DNA of 47,062 bases, from positions 2,113,530-2,160,591 of the forward strand of contig SCFE01000023.1 in NCBI GenBank assembly GCA_004352715.1, read 5' to 3'. The notes beneath the pieces are model-generated. The model ran no database searches and had not been told where the DNA came from. It worked only from the letters and a program-made list of their open reading frames with translations. Both the position numbers and the translations under genes were made by a program. Shown in pieces: positions 10,932 through 21,533 of the stretch. Source of the DNA: Hofstenia miamia (lineage: Eukaryota > Xenacoelomorpha > Acoela). Each line of letters starts with the position of its first letter. Position 1 is the first letter of the stretch.

Positions 10932-11021
10932 ATACCAGTCCAGCAATTGCAGCATCAACACAACTGTGAACAACACATATTGGAAGACGAATGTAAAAGA
11001 ATTGTGTGTACTCGCTCAATG
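10932..11021 (+). CDS. Possible TRAF-type zinc finger exon (second half)
   Basis: Ninety bases bounded by a strong acceptor (TTTTGTTTTCAG) and a good donor (GTAAGC), open in phase 0. The translation begins IPVQQLQHQHNCEQH and continues with ECKRIVC. This fits the second half of a TRAF-type zinc finger (I.V..L..H...C followed by another C) and complements the cysteines of the segment about 350 bp upstream. No further exons were found on either side, so this may be a stray exon of a gene outside the window, or a pseudogene. Medium-low confidence. Confidence 0.35.
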
Positions 11022-14000
11022 GTAAGCCTACCTAATTCTTAATAAGCCTAAGTCCCGCTTAAGTCTCATATTTCTTGAGTTCGGATAGAACTTTGTAGCT
11101 ACCGGCTAAATAATGTGCAAAACAGACGAAATGGAGTCAGACAGCCTTAAAAAATGCTACTCGCTGCTAATTAATCTTTACTGAAAAGGTACCAGCAATT
11201 GTCGAAATTTAAGAAAAAAAATCTTTCATTATATTAGTTCAAAAAATTATTTTGTTGGCTTTATTTTAACATTAATGATTAAGCTGTAATGTATACATGC
11301 ACTATATATATTTTTCTAATAGATTATATTCAATTGTATCATACCAAATTATTTTTTAATATATTATATTCATTTTTACATTATTATATATTGCATTATA
11401 TTAGGTATAATAATAAGTTGCAAGAAATGAATTTATAATATTTCTTTAAAAAAATACTAATTAACCATGTCAAAAAGAAATAATGACGTTCTAAAATTGA
11501 ATTTGAGTGCATACATATACTATATGCATGTACTTAGTGAACTTGCTTTTGATATAGATCCGTTATCATAATTTAAACTGTTGGGATGTATATATAATAT
11601 TGAACAAAAAATTTTATAGTGCTGTTGTATATAAATTATTTTGCAAGCTATAAACTTTCCCAGCAAAAAGTGTATGCAAGCATAGATGAAAACAGTTTTA
11701 GCATAAATAAATGTGGACGTCAAACCCTTATTATATTGTTAGCAATTCTTTAACATTTTGCTTATGGTTCGTATTTTGCCTCAAGCCCTAAATAGGCTAA
11801 GCCCGCCCCTGTATTTAAAGCGCCTTTTAAAATACATTTTTTTCTCCAGGGTACAAGTTATTCTACATACAAAATAATAAATATATACATAATTTGAACT
11901 GCGCCTCAAACAGGCTTCTGATGTACATAGCTATTGAAATTTTTACAGATAAAAATTCAGATTTATGCATCCTTTTGACAGAATGAAGATATGTCTAAAA
12001 TTTCTAAACAACGTCATTTTGCATAAATAATAAACAGATAACAAAAGATTGACACATGAGTTTCGCAGTTGATAAGGGTGAGCGAATTACGCCTAAATTC
12101 ATTGGCACGTGATAGTTCTGATTTTAACCAAAATAATAAACACTGTCATTTTTTATTTATAATTTCGTCTGAACCATAAACAACCGTATATTGATAAGAA
12201 TGCCAATCTATACCAATTATATTGTCTGTAGACGCACTGTTGGTCGAAATTTAAAATATATTTAATTTTAAAAACAAAATACAAAAATTAGAATATACAA
12301 AGAGGAATGTCATATCAATTATAAATATATATGTATACATAAGAAATATAGCTTTTTATTAAATCAAAATCAGAATATACACAAACAAATTAATATCTAA
12401 CCTAAATATACATGTATATCGAAAAATATACATTTCAACATATAGAAATCAGGCTTATAATTAAATATTCTAAGGATACATGTATTCTAACCATACACAT
12501 TTCTAATTTAGCAAAACTGTAGTTTATGTTTAAATGAAGCATATTTGCAATTGACTTTACAGGATTTGAGGCATACCTGAGGTATAGCCTTTACCCAATC
12601 TCTAGTTAATTTTAAAAACATAAATTTGAGAGAATTTTGGGGACTTCGGGTAAATAAAATTACTACAAAAATTTATTTAAAACAATAAAATGTAATCATA
12701 TATTTCAACAAATCTCAGAATCATATAATAATTAAAATTTGTGAAAGCTTAGAACTTTATAGACAAACGCAAAGTATTTCAAATATTACAGATAATTCAA
12801 TAGACAATGTTCATTATGGAAACTAAATTTGAAACGCATCTAAACGACAGCCTTAAATTGCATAGTTATTGTCACTTACGCTCTCATCTAAGGTAAAGTT
12901 TAAAAATAGCAAAATATATCTAGAGCACTAAAAAAATTTTAATTGTCTATCTGTAAAAATGTTGGATTGGCTATGTTAATGCGTCAATTAGCTACACAGA
13001 CGGGCGAATAATTTCGATATTATTGCAAAATTAATTGCGTTTTATATGAATGAATCTATTTAAGTTCAAAATGTTTAAAATGCCTGTGTAGTTACTTTGA
13101 TCGTTTTCTACCATCTTCAGAACTTTATAAATGTTGCATTTTTAAATAATTTGCTTAGACATAAAACTGGAAGTTGAATATTATGCTTTTAAACAATTCC
13201 ATTTCGTTCTAACATTACGTCCAAACCCTGTTCAGTCCAAAAAATTACATTCAATGCTATTTCTATCAAATTAAGCATGAAGTCAAGTGAAAATTAAGAG
13301 ATAACCTAATTCAAATCTGCCAAGTTAACAACTCTATAAAACCCAGTAATTGGTTATTTTGTAGATTATCATTATTTCTTAAATATTCATTAAATAATAT
13401 GTATTTTAAACGTACAAATTAAAATAATAAATACAGAGACGAAATGTATATATTCCAACCAATAAGATATCTCCTGCCTTTGAAATACAATAAATCATGA
13501 AATGAAACAATCTTGCCAGTTCGACAGATGGCGCACCAAACAACAATTTCAAGCTATAGACTGTACAGTAATCTAAATTTAATGTCAAATATTCATTTTT
13601 CCTGCTTAAAATAATGACTTTGGCAAACTTACAATCTATGCAATTTTTCATTGAGATAAATGTTTGCTATCGAATATTTCAATTTTCACAAAAAATCTAG
13701 CTTCAGCGTTCAAACAATTATATATAAAACAATTATATATCTGCAAATTTTTGTCAACTTGTAAAAAGGCAAAGCGTACCATAATATGCTCTGGTAATTA
13801 TGTGTTATGTTTTGCATGTTTCAGCTACATCCTTAGTAGAACTTCTGCAATAATTGGTATCGAAATCGAAGGGCAACCAAATATGATTTGCTATTTGAAA
13901 GTGTCTTGAATTTTAGAAAATAATTATTTATTTACATTTTTTATTTATCGATTTAAAAACTGACACTTTCAAATTTAAAATTAAGGCATTCAAATTAAAA

Positions 14001-14460
14001 CATAATTAAATTCAATAAATACCAAACTATGACTTTATTCTAAGAAAGTGAACTAAAATCAAATTATATCAAAGCAATGTATACTTTTTATTTTCCAAAC
14101 AGTAAATTACCCCTAGGCATAACTTGCGTATTACCTCTGTACAAATGATAGATAACTTCATAATGTCGCAAATCCACCCTCATTCGAACCCGAATCGACC
14201 TGAATTTAAAATTTTAAAAATTGAAGTAATTTGATTTTATTCAAAAATAAACGATGAAAAGTTTTAAAATTGACGCAAGAATAAAATTTCATCAAAGATA
14301 TTATCAACTTCAGACGGCTCTTTGTGAGAACTTGGTTGGTCTGCACAATACGCTCTCAGAAGCGGTTGACGATGCAACCTGATTCGGTGGTTGAAGGGTA
14401 GGCCGCAATTAACAATAAATTGCAGTAGTTAATGTAATCAACGATGTAATTATCACAGCG
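11022..14460. other. Unannotated AT-rich stretch
   Basis: About 3.4 kb with no supportable gene. Short open frames here are low-complexity translations. A strong acceptor-like site (TTTTTTCTCCAG, about 11840) is not followed by a good frame. A GC-richer patch at about 14315-14405 matched no tRNA or 5S pattern I know. Confidence 0.5.
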
Positions 14461-14684
14461 AAGTAATTTGCCCCTAGTGTTCTCTATGCATTATCAAATC
14501 CTATATTCTTATAATGTTCTTTACATAGTGATCAACGGCATTCGGAACTTATTTAATCATGTTACGTATGTTCTTTTTTTCATCTTTTTATTATTAAGTA
14601 ATCTTTCCCAAAATGCAACTTTTCCAGTATATAATTATTCATTTCTCTAAAAGAAAATAAGTCATTGATAGTGATGGGCGATTG

Positions 14685-15225
14685 GAATTTCAACTAACGG
14701 AAAAATACTGAAAGAGAAAAATTGAATTCTTTACCTGGTTCTGTTTATCTTAGTACAATTAATTCCAGTATACCAACTAGACTAAATAACTCTTCTACAT
14801 TAAATGGTTGCTTTCTCGTTGAAAACATTGACAATTGTAAGCATGCTTGCAGCGAATGCCCCTATTCAGATCATTGTAGTATTATTACTTGCATTACATC
14901 TAACAACATAAAGCATACAAACGAAAAAAATTGATTAGAGATTCGAGAAAGGGATCGAGTGCTAATAGAAATTCTAAAAACTCGACTAGAAAATGAATCA
15001 TGGGATAGGGTCTTTGTACCCGAGGATGTAAACTGCAAGCTCAATTCATTTATTCCTTCATTCACGACTTATATACATTTATATTGTCCAACCAAAACAA
15101 TTTTTTCTAAACACGAAAATTGTAGCTATCAAATCACTCGATTTTCCTGGTTAACTCCCAACCATGGCCGTATATTTCATAGTACGCCTCATTTAAAAGG
15201 AGGCCATCACATTCGTTTATTTAAT
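14685..15225 (+). mobile_element. LINE remnant, endonuclease/RT linker region
   Basis: Plus-strand frames carry CPYSDHCSIITCI (the SDH end of the endonuclease domain), then WDRVFVPEDVNCKLNSF and YCPTKTI, then RFSWLTPN. This is the order of the region between endonuclease and RT in Jockey/CR1-type LINEs: W....DVN.....F, CP.K, and PW.T. Both N- and C-terminal parts are missing. Confidence 0.6.
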
Positions 15226-15397
15226 TAATAACATTTTTGAAATAAAAGCACTACTGCTTACTATAGATAAGATACATATATAAGCACATATTCCATAGAT
15301 ACTTTATTAGAAATCATGGCTATTTAAAATATAAAATAACAAGGTTTTGATATTTTATTTTGCTTAAAACTTTTGACAGCTTGTACACGAATGGAAT

Positions 15398-15449
15398 CAG
15401 ACTTGTCAACGAGCCGAGCTTCTAACGAGCCGAGCCGAGCTTGTTTACG
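15398..15449. mobile_element. 52-bp relic of the GAGCCGAGC hAT MITE family
   Basis: CAGACTTGTCAACGAGCCG at the left end equals the terminal repeat of the full MITE at 25006-25347. GAGCCGAGC units follow. The octamer AATGGAAT flanks both sides (15390-15397 and 15450-15457), as expected for a hAT 8-bp target duplication. Nearly all of the interior and the right terminal repeat are gone. Confidence 0.6.
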
Positions 15450-15469
15450 AATGGAATCATTAAAGGATT

Positions 15470-16345
15470 TTTTAGTATTGTTGAAAAATAGATGCACCTA
15501 ACAAAAATAGCATTATGAACCATCAATTTATACCTCTCATTACAATATAACTCAAGTGTCTTTTTCATAAAATGCTTGCAGGTACTACGTAAATTACCAT
15601 TGTTTGTAACAGTCATTCTCCATTTACAAGAAGAAATGAAAAGACAGTACAAACAGCAGAAATCAGCACTGTTAAAGGTTTGCATAAGCCTCCGCAATTT
15701 AGGTTATCTAGGTAGTTAAATATGTGTGGGCTACTTTACTGACATATAACACATAATTGATAGCATTTGCTACTATCTTTAATCTTCCTGCCAATAAACC
15801 CAGCTATATAAATACAGACTTCATCTTCAGAAGATGTTAAGACAATTTCAATATTTTCATCAATTACATCATAGTCTATGCCAGGCACTGATAAAGAAAA
15901 ATCGTGGCGTATATTGGAAATATTAATGTGATTAAGAATAGATAACAACTTAATGATTTTCTCAGAAGAATTAATTTCATGTAGTGCTAATAAAGATCTA
16001 CCACCAGACATCTGTCTGTATGAACTAAATCAACGTTCAATTTGATCATTCAAAAGACAGGAGGTAAGCACCAAAGTACATTGGAATTTTTTTAGTAAAT
16101 GCCTTGATGTGAGCATATAGAACGTGTAAAAAAATTAATGCATCAGCTGTTTATTTAGAAAAACCACCACATACAGTTTTCCATTCACATACCCAGCTAG
16201 CAAATGAGTCCAAAAAATTTAGCTTTTCATCATTGAAGTACATATCTTTGGCAAGCCAATTTGGATGAGAAATGCTCTTACTTTTCATGATATTCCCCAC
16301 CATATGTATATAATTTTTAAAAATTTTGCAGTAAAGCAAGGTACA
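15470..16345 (-). mobile_element. P-element/THAP9-like transposase remnant
   Basis: Minus-strand pieces follow the C-terminal half of P-element/THAP9 transposases in the right order. About 16340-16150 carries IFKNYIHMVGNIMKSKSISH and a W...W stretch (the N..FD.mNs block and helix before the end). About 16060-15960 carries LTSCLLNDQIER, a stop, then SSYRQMSGGRS, equivalent to LTS.lNQD.lEn.Fs.iR...G. About 15800 carries VCIYIAGFIGRKI and later CYQLCVIC, equivalent to YiaGfv.rKl...C..C. About 15690 carries NYLDNLNCGGLCKP, equivalent to the L.rGGL..P end. In-frame stops and shifts show that it is inactive. The catalytic N-terminal half and THAP domain are not visible here. Confidence 0.7.
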
Positions 16346-16600
16346 GTGTCTTCTGGAAAATATTTACGAAGACCAACAGAGTTTGTTATATCACATATTG
16401 TTACACAACAACCAACAAAATCTGCTGTTTCACCAGGATTTGAACACCCATTGGGAATAAGGATCAGGAATCTTCCTGACCCTAATGGACAAACTGCAGC
16501 AGAAAGATTTGACACAGATATTTTCACAACCAGTAAATTCAGGGATGGTGTCAATCGAACTGTTATTGTCAAAATTGGGAACCCTTGGTTGCTGAAGAAA
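16346..16600 (+). other. Open but unassigned segment between transposase and LINE
   Basis: A plus-strand frame stays open (about 16265-16666), with GIRIRNLPDPNGQTAAERFD and VNRTVIVKIGN. It vaguely recalls a LINE ORF1 RNA-binding fold, but I cannot assign it. The opposite strand is open too. Confidence 0.25.
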
Positions 16601-16659
16601 GTACTTGCCAGAGTATACATTATGAAGGATTATCAACAGAAAAATATATGTATTGCCAA

Positions 16660-17190
16660 CAACATGTAGTTGAATGAAAACAAGACGAAAATCATGCAAG
16701 TGAAGCACAAGAGACGAGCACCAGCCATCAACAGGACAGTGAGTTCATCCACACCAATATTGGGTTTAGAAGTCGATGAACACCTTTGCTTCACAAAACA
16801 CGTGGAGAATGTATCCAGAAGAATATCTAGAACAATTTATATGCTATACAGATTACGTAGTATGGGGTACAAGAAAAATGACCTAGAGCTACTCTATCAG
16901 ACCTTAGTCGTGCCAGTTATCAGACATTGTACTAAAGTTTGGGGAGGCGCCTCAGTAACAGCTTTGAGAAAAGTCGACAAAGCTCAGCAGAATGCTGTGA
17001 GATTACACATAATTTTATGAGAAGATCGAAAATTCTAATCATATGCTTCACAACATTCTCTCAAATAGGAGCCAATATTCATCAGAAAGACTTAGAACCA
17101 TAATGCCAGCAGTCGAACATTGTAACAGAGAGAGGTATCTACGTAATTTTCCATCAAGAATTTTGAGAACATTTTCTGTTTAAACATTTC
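16660..17190 (+). mobile_element. LINE fragment, region after RT palm
   Basis: The plus-strand frame starts LNENKTKIMQ (RT motif D/E region, LN..KT..M). It then has PILGLEVDEHLCFTKHVENV (the LG...D..L....H block), YRLRSMGYKKNDLELLYQTL, then PVIRHCTKVWGG and VDKAQQNAVR. This is a good match to the C-terminal region of L2/Jockey-type ORF2 (yks.i.p.l.Y...vW....LekvQ..a.R). The frame breaks at about 17020, but related sequence continues (RYLRNFPSRIL). No RT catalytic motifs remain. Confidence 0.75.
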
Positions 17191-17519
17191 ATTGATAATC
17201 CGATGTGTTTTCTGACTAAATTAAGATTAAGCAATATTTTAGAGGATAGAAAGTTGGATTTGTGGTATGGAACAATATTATTTGAATATTTTAATGAAAG
17301 TAATTAATATATGTTAATAATTAATGCATTGTGGATTTAGAATTTTTTTTTGTTAATTTCTTGATTGTTATATATACGATTACCTGCTATTTTTATAGCC
17401 CATTATATTTGCACATTGAATTTATTCAAAAGTTGTTGATTTATGTAGGTATACAGTATGTTTCCATTATTAAAGTGACTTAGTATTAATGGATGAATTA
17501 ATTGAATTTTTGCTGTGGT

Positions 17520-17770
17520 TGGAAGCTATTGTGATACATTGCTAAGAGCCTTAATTGAAATAGCCATTTTCTTAATAACACTAGATATTTGTTTTGTAAA
17601 ATTTAGTTGAGAATCAAAAATGATACCTAAATATATAAAAGAAGTAACTTGTTCTATGTAGGTGTCATTAAATTTCAATTTAAATTGTGAACTATTTGAG
17701 GAATTATTGTTAGATTTAGGTCGAATTAAGCACAATTGAGTTGTATATGGGTTTATTCTTAGTTGTATCT
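17520..17770 (-). mobile_element. LINE fragment, region after RT palm
   Basis: The minus-strand frame contains VTSFIYLGIIFDSQLNFTKQ and then KMAISIKALS. This aligns with VDTFKYLGVTIDSKLKFNTH and KLAIGIKSM of the plus-strand LINE at 19.2-21.0 kb, so it is a short related copy in opposite orientation. Confidence 0.7.
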
Positions 17771-17774
17771 GAGC

Positions 17775-18240
17775 ATAGATTAAAATTATTAATAACTAGC
17801 GATTTGACACATGCTTCGCTCGGGAGATGCATTCAAAAAAGCAGAAAATTCTAAATTTTCCCAAGTCTACATTTGCAAACAGGGCAATTCTCCCTAAAAC
17901 AGTTGTAAAACAGAAAGTTGCTAAACAATAAGAGGAACTATAAAATGCCACTTATATAAAGAACATTTAACTCAATAATTAGTTCAGTAATTATGTCATT
18001 GATTAAGTGCGCCTAAAACCTTCAGGAGGTCATGGGGGTTACAAAAATATATGATGTTGGTACCTAGGTCTAAAAGTTTTTGAGTTATAAGTGGACAAAC
18101 ATACACATTTTGCTCTTTATATAATAGATGCATAGAGGGAAAATTTTGTAAATTGAGGATTTCAATTTGAACGAAATATATCTCTTAGTCGGTTTTTATT
18201 AAAATTATTAATGAATTGACTAATAGAAATAGATTATCTA
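17775..18240. other. Unannotated stretch
   Basis: No gene or repeat structure recognised in about 470 bp. Confidence 0.5.
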
Positions 18241-18995
18241 AGAGTGTTTCTCAAACTTTTTTACACATGTACCCGTTTTCCTTTTAATTTTTTAGCTGAA
18301 TTTCCCTCGTAAAAGAAAACTAATAAGATTGTAGAGGAATTGTTGATTTTATAGATATTTTAACAACAACAACAACATATATTTAAGTTCTCATGTACAT
18401 ATACATGTATTAAGTTTACAAACTTATTAAGAACATAAATAATGCAACTTTCTTCATATGAGCTTAGTTATGTCAGTAAATGTTTGTTTCTTGGTTACGT
18501 TTACAAATTACATATAATTTAAAAAATATTTTTACTTATTGTTCTTGAGTTGCACATCTTATTCTATAATTAGTCAGATAATTGATATTTTGTTGTGTAA
18601 TCATGTTTTTCAACTTCTTCTTAAATATTGTAAAATTTTTTTCACTTCTTGTACTGTAATCCAGTTTGTTCCATAGTGATATTGAATAATTTAGGAATCC
18701 GTTCTTCATTACTTATTGTAAATGGTTATGCTTTCTTTTGAAGGAAAATAACTAAAACGTTGATTTTTTCTTCTAAATTGCTATAAAAATTGAAAAGCTG
18801 CGAAACTATTTTCACTTTTAGTATTTTAAGATAGTGAAAATTTCTGTAGAAATTTTATTCTCAGTAATGATAGCCGTTCTGAAATTGCTGAATTAGAATT
18901 TCCTTATGAACTATCAAAATGTCACCATGGACCCCTCCCCAATTTGCTATTTTTGTACGTGGGCCCCTAGGGTCCATGTGGTCCCAGTTTGAGAA
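18241..18995. mobile_element. hAT-like element ends flanking older LINE sequence
   Basis: The left end AGAGTGTTTCTCAAACT and the right end AGTTTGAGAACTATT form an imperfect inverted repeat that continues inward as ACACATGTACCC versus GGGTCCATGTG. The core GTTCTCAAACT is typical of hAT (Charlie-like) termini. Flanks (TTATCTAAG and TGATCTAG) look like a worn 8-bp duplication. Between the ends lies a minus-strand LINE 3' fragment rather than a transposase, so the unit is composite. Confidence 0.5.
18360..18745 (-). mobile_element. LINE 3' end with (TTG)n tail
   Basis: On the minus strand about 18740-18600 reads NYSISLWNKLDYSTRSEKNF and then FKKKLKN, the usual W(N/K)...LP...... F+..L+ end of ORF2. 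The element ends at 18364-18377 in ACAACAACAACAAC on the plus strand, i.e. a (TTG)n tail on its own strand. Confidence 0.65.
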
Positions 18996-19211
18996 CTATT
19001 GATCTAGAACTAAAGAAGTCACCACTATTCTGGCATTCAAGAAGTTTGCTATGTACGTAAGAAATAGACACTTTCAAAAGTTGCGTATTTGATCGGAACA
19101 TTTTTTGAATACTTATATTTAAAGTTATAAGATTTGGCTCAGGAGAATTTCCAAAAAGTTAAACCATTGATTTTATTGAAAAGGGAATTAACCCACAAAT
19201 TCTCTTTTTGA

Positions 19212-21031
19212 ATTCACTGTTGGATTGTATATCAAAATAATCGAACAGTTGCAAGATTCATTTCCAAGCTGCAAAGTAAATTTTTTAATGTTTTTTTTAC
19301 ATGCATCATCACTATTTTGTCCAACAAATCAAGTGGTCCCTCAAATATCCCCTCTTGGGCTCTTAAAATGACTACAGATATCATTGCAAGTCCTTTAAAT
19401 TTCATCTTTAATGAATCTATAAAATGCAATCACTTCCCAGATTATCTAAAACTTGCTCACATTACTCCTATTTTTAAGAAAAACGATCCTTCAATTGCCA
19501 CTAATTATCGACCAATTTCAATTACTTCTCCAATAAGTAAAATATTCGAAAGATTATTGCATAACCAAATAATTGAACATTTTAATAAGTATAATTTATT
19601 ATCGAACACCCAATTTGGATTTCGCAAAAATTTTTCAACAACTGATGCACTATTACATGCTACTGAAAAATGGAGAGCATCCCTCGATTCTAATAAATTT
19701 GTAGCTATAGCTTGTTTAGATCTCTCAAAAGCCTTTGATTCGATTAATCACAACATACTTATTGAAAAACTATCTTACTTAGGATTTTCTTGTAATAGTA
19801 AGCAATTGATAACTAGTTACCTTAACCAAAGATTCCAGAGAGTTAAATTAAACGATATTTTTTCTGATTGGTTACCGGTTTACAATGGGGTGCCTCAAGG
19901 AACGATTCTAGGTCCTCTTCTTTTTAGTATTTATGTAAATGACATGCAGTCAATAACCAATTGCAATCTAATTCAATATGCCGATGACACCTGCATCTTC
20001 AGCGATAGTACATCAATGCACTCAGCAGTGGAATCAATAGAATTCAATTGCAACAAATTGTCAAAATATTTTTCAATGCATAAGTTGATAATTAATGAAG
20101 CTAAGACGGAATTTTGTATTTTACAGCCCAATAAAAATAACTAAGATGTTTCCAAAATGACTTCGAAAATTAATAATGTTAATGTACATATTGTAGACAC
20201 TTTCAAGTACTTAGGCGTAACCATTGACTCAAAGTTAAAGTTCAACACTCACATTAACATAACAGTTAGAAAACTAGCTATAGGTATAAAAAGTATGACA
20301 CTAGTAGTTAAGCAATTACCACCTTGTGCAATTATTCAATTCTTCCATGCTTTTATCATGAGCCACCTTAATTATGCAAACATCTTATTTACTGATCTAA
20401 GTGATGTGCTTTATAGAAAACTTGACATTCAATTAAAATGGGCACTGAATATCTCAGCAAAAAATTCATCAAAAACTAAACATTACATTTCTAGGTCAAT
20501 TCTCTTTCCAAAACAACTCGTCATTTTAAATACCTTGCTAAAATTTTTCAAACTAGTAAAAAATCTACCGCCTTATAATTCAATTAAATTCCCGGGATTT
20601 GCGCATAAACAGAATTCAAGATCTAAAATTTTTACATGTGTTAAGTATAAGAAAAAAGTTTTGAAGAAATCTTTCATTAATGTTGCAATTCGAACCTGGA
20701 ATTCGCTACCTAAAGAAATTAAAAGCATTGAAAAATTGAAACCTTTTAAAAAGCGTTTAAAAATCTTCCTTAAGCAAAAATATATTTTAGGTACATCATG
20801 GTTAGGATTTAAATTTTACAACAATGACTATACGATAACTCGTCATTAAAATAGCAATATAAAGTAATTCATCCATAGCCTGTAAGAATTGTTACTTTTT
20901 GTAATGTATGTTGATTTGTAGATTGGTTACTTTTTTGTAATTTATGACGCTATTCAGATAAATTATCAGTTATTGAATTGTAAACATTTATCTGAATATA
21001 GAATCTCTTATCTTACCTTATCTTATCTTAT
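19212..21031 (+). mobile_element. LINE ORF2 with nearly intact reverse transcriptase, one in-frame stop
   Basis: Best-preserved RT in the window. In order it shows NKSSGPSNIPSWALK (19320), THITPIFKK-like LAHITPIFKKN, NYRPISI, CLDLSKAFDSINH (motif A), NGVPQGTILGPLLF (motif B), QYADDT (motif C), LIINEAKTEF, then VDTFKYLGVTIDSKLKF, HLNYANILF and RTWNSLPKEIKS. The frame is open from about 19213 to a TAA at 20142-20144. It continues in the same frame to 20849, so one nonsense change separates the halves. It lacks the endonuclease and ORF1 (5' truncated). The 3' UTR ends in a (TTATC)n tail at about 21007-21031, typical of CR1/L2/Jockey-group LINEs. It lies 120 bp past the 3' end of RBM19, in opposite orientation. 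Confidence 0.88.
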
Positions 21032-21148
21032 AATACAAATGAATAGGATTAAGCTTTTCTACGAATCATCTAATGAAAGGATTTTAAATAATTTAAATAA
21101 AAGAATTTTCGGTGGAAATTTGAAATATGGAAATATTCAATAATGAAC

Positions 21149-21154
21149 TTTATT
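21149..21154 (-). terminator. Poly(A) signal AATAAA overlapping the RBM19 stop codon
   Basis: The last codons read GAA TAA A, so the hexamer AATAAA begins two bases before the stop. No other AATAAA is nearby, which implies a very short 3' UTR if it is used. Confidence 0.5.
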
Positions 21155-21533
21155 CTGTTCGAATCTTTTTAGGTTTTGAGTTAGTGTTCACAGTAAAATA
21201 ACGTTGTGCGGTCTTCTTTCTCAATTCTTGAAGGGATTCCGAATCATCATTCGCGTATTCAAGAACTAATCGACGTCCAAGCAAATGTGTACTGACGTTG
21301 AGAGTTTCGAAAGCTCGTTTCGCCTCGTCAATATTAACGAAATCAACAAAGCCAAAACCACGGTGCCTTTTCACGCCTGTTTCATCAGCAACTGGTTTTG
21401 AAGGAAGCCTCACCGCGCGCAGCTCCCCAAACGCACTGAATAGAGAAGCGATTTCGTCTCGTCGCGCTTGGAAAGGAATGTTTCTCACGATGATCGTGCA
21501 TGAAGGCTCTTTGTTAAGTTTTTCTTTAGCATA
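21150..21533 (-). CDS. RBM19: RBM19 last exon with RRM6
   Basis: RRM6 has RNP2 IIVRNI and RNP1 RGFGFVDF, followed by the conserved GRRLVLEYA and a basic tail ending KPKKIRTE. The acceptor is taken as TTGAAG|TAT, the first phase-0 AG after an upstream in-frame TAA; its tract is poor, so the boundary is approximate. The stop codon TAA is part of AATAAA. Confidence 0.9.
   Translation of the reverse strand, partial: YAKEKLNKEPSCTIIVRNIPFQARRDEIASLFSAFGELRAVRLPSKPVADETGVKRHRGFGFVDFVNIDEAKRAFETLNVSTHLLGRRLVLEYANDDSESLQELRKKTAQRYFTVNTNSKPKKIRTE

Noticed and set aside
14315-14405. GC-richer patch as a possible tRNA or 5S gene
   Set aside because: No acceptor stem, B box or 5S internal control motifs could be found.
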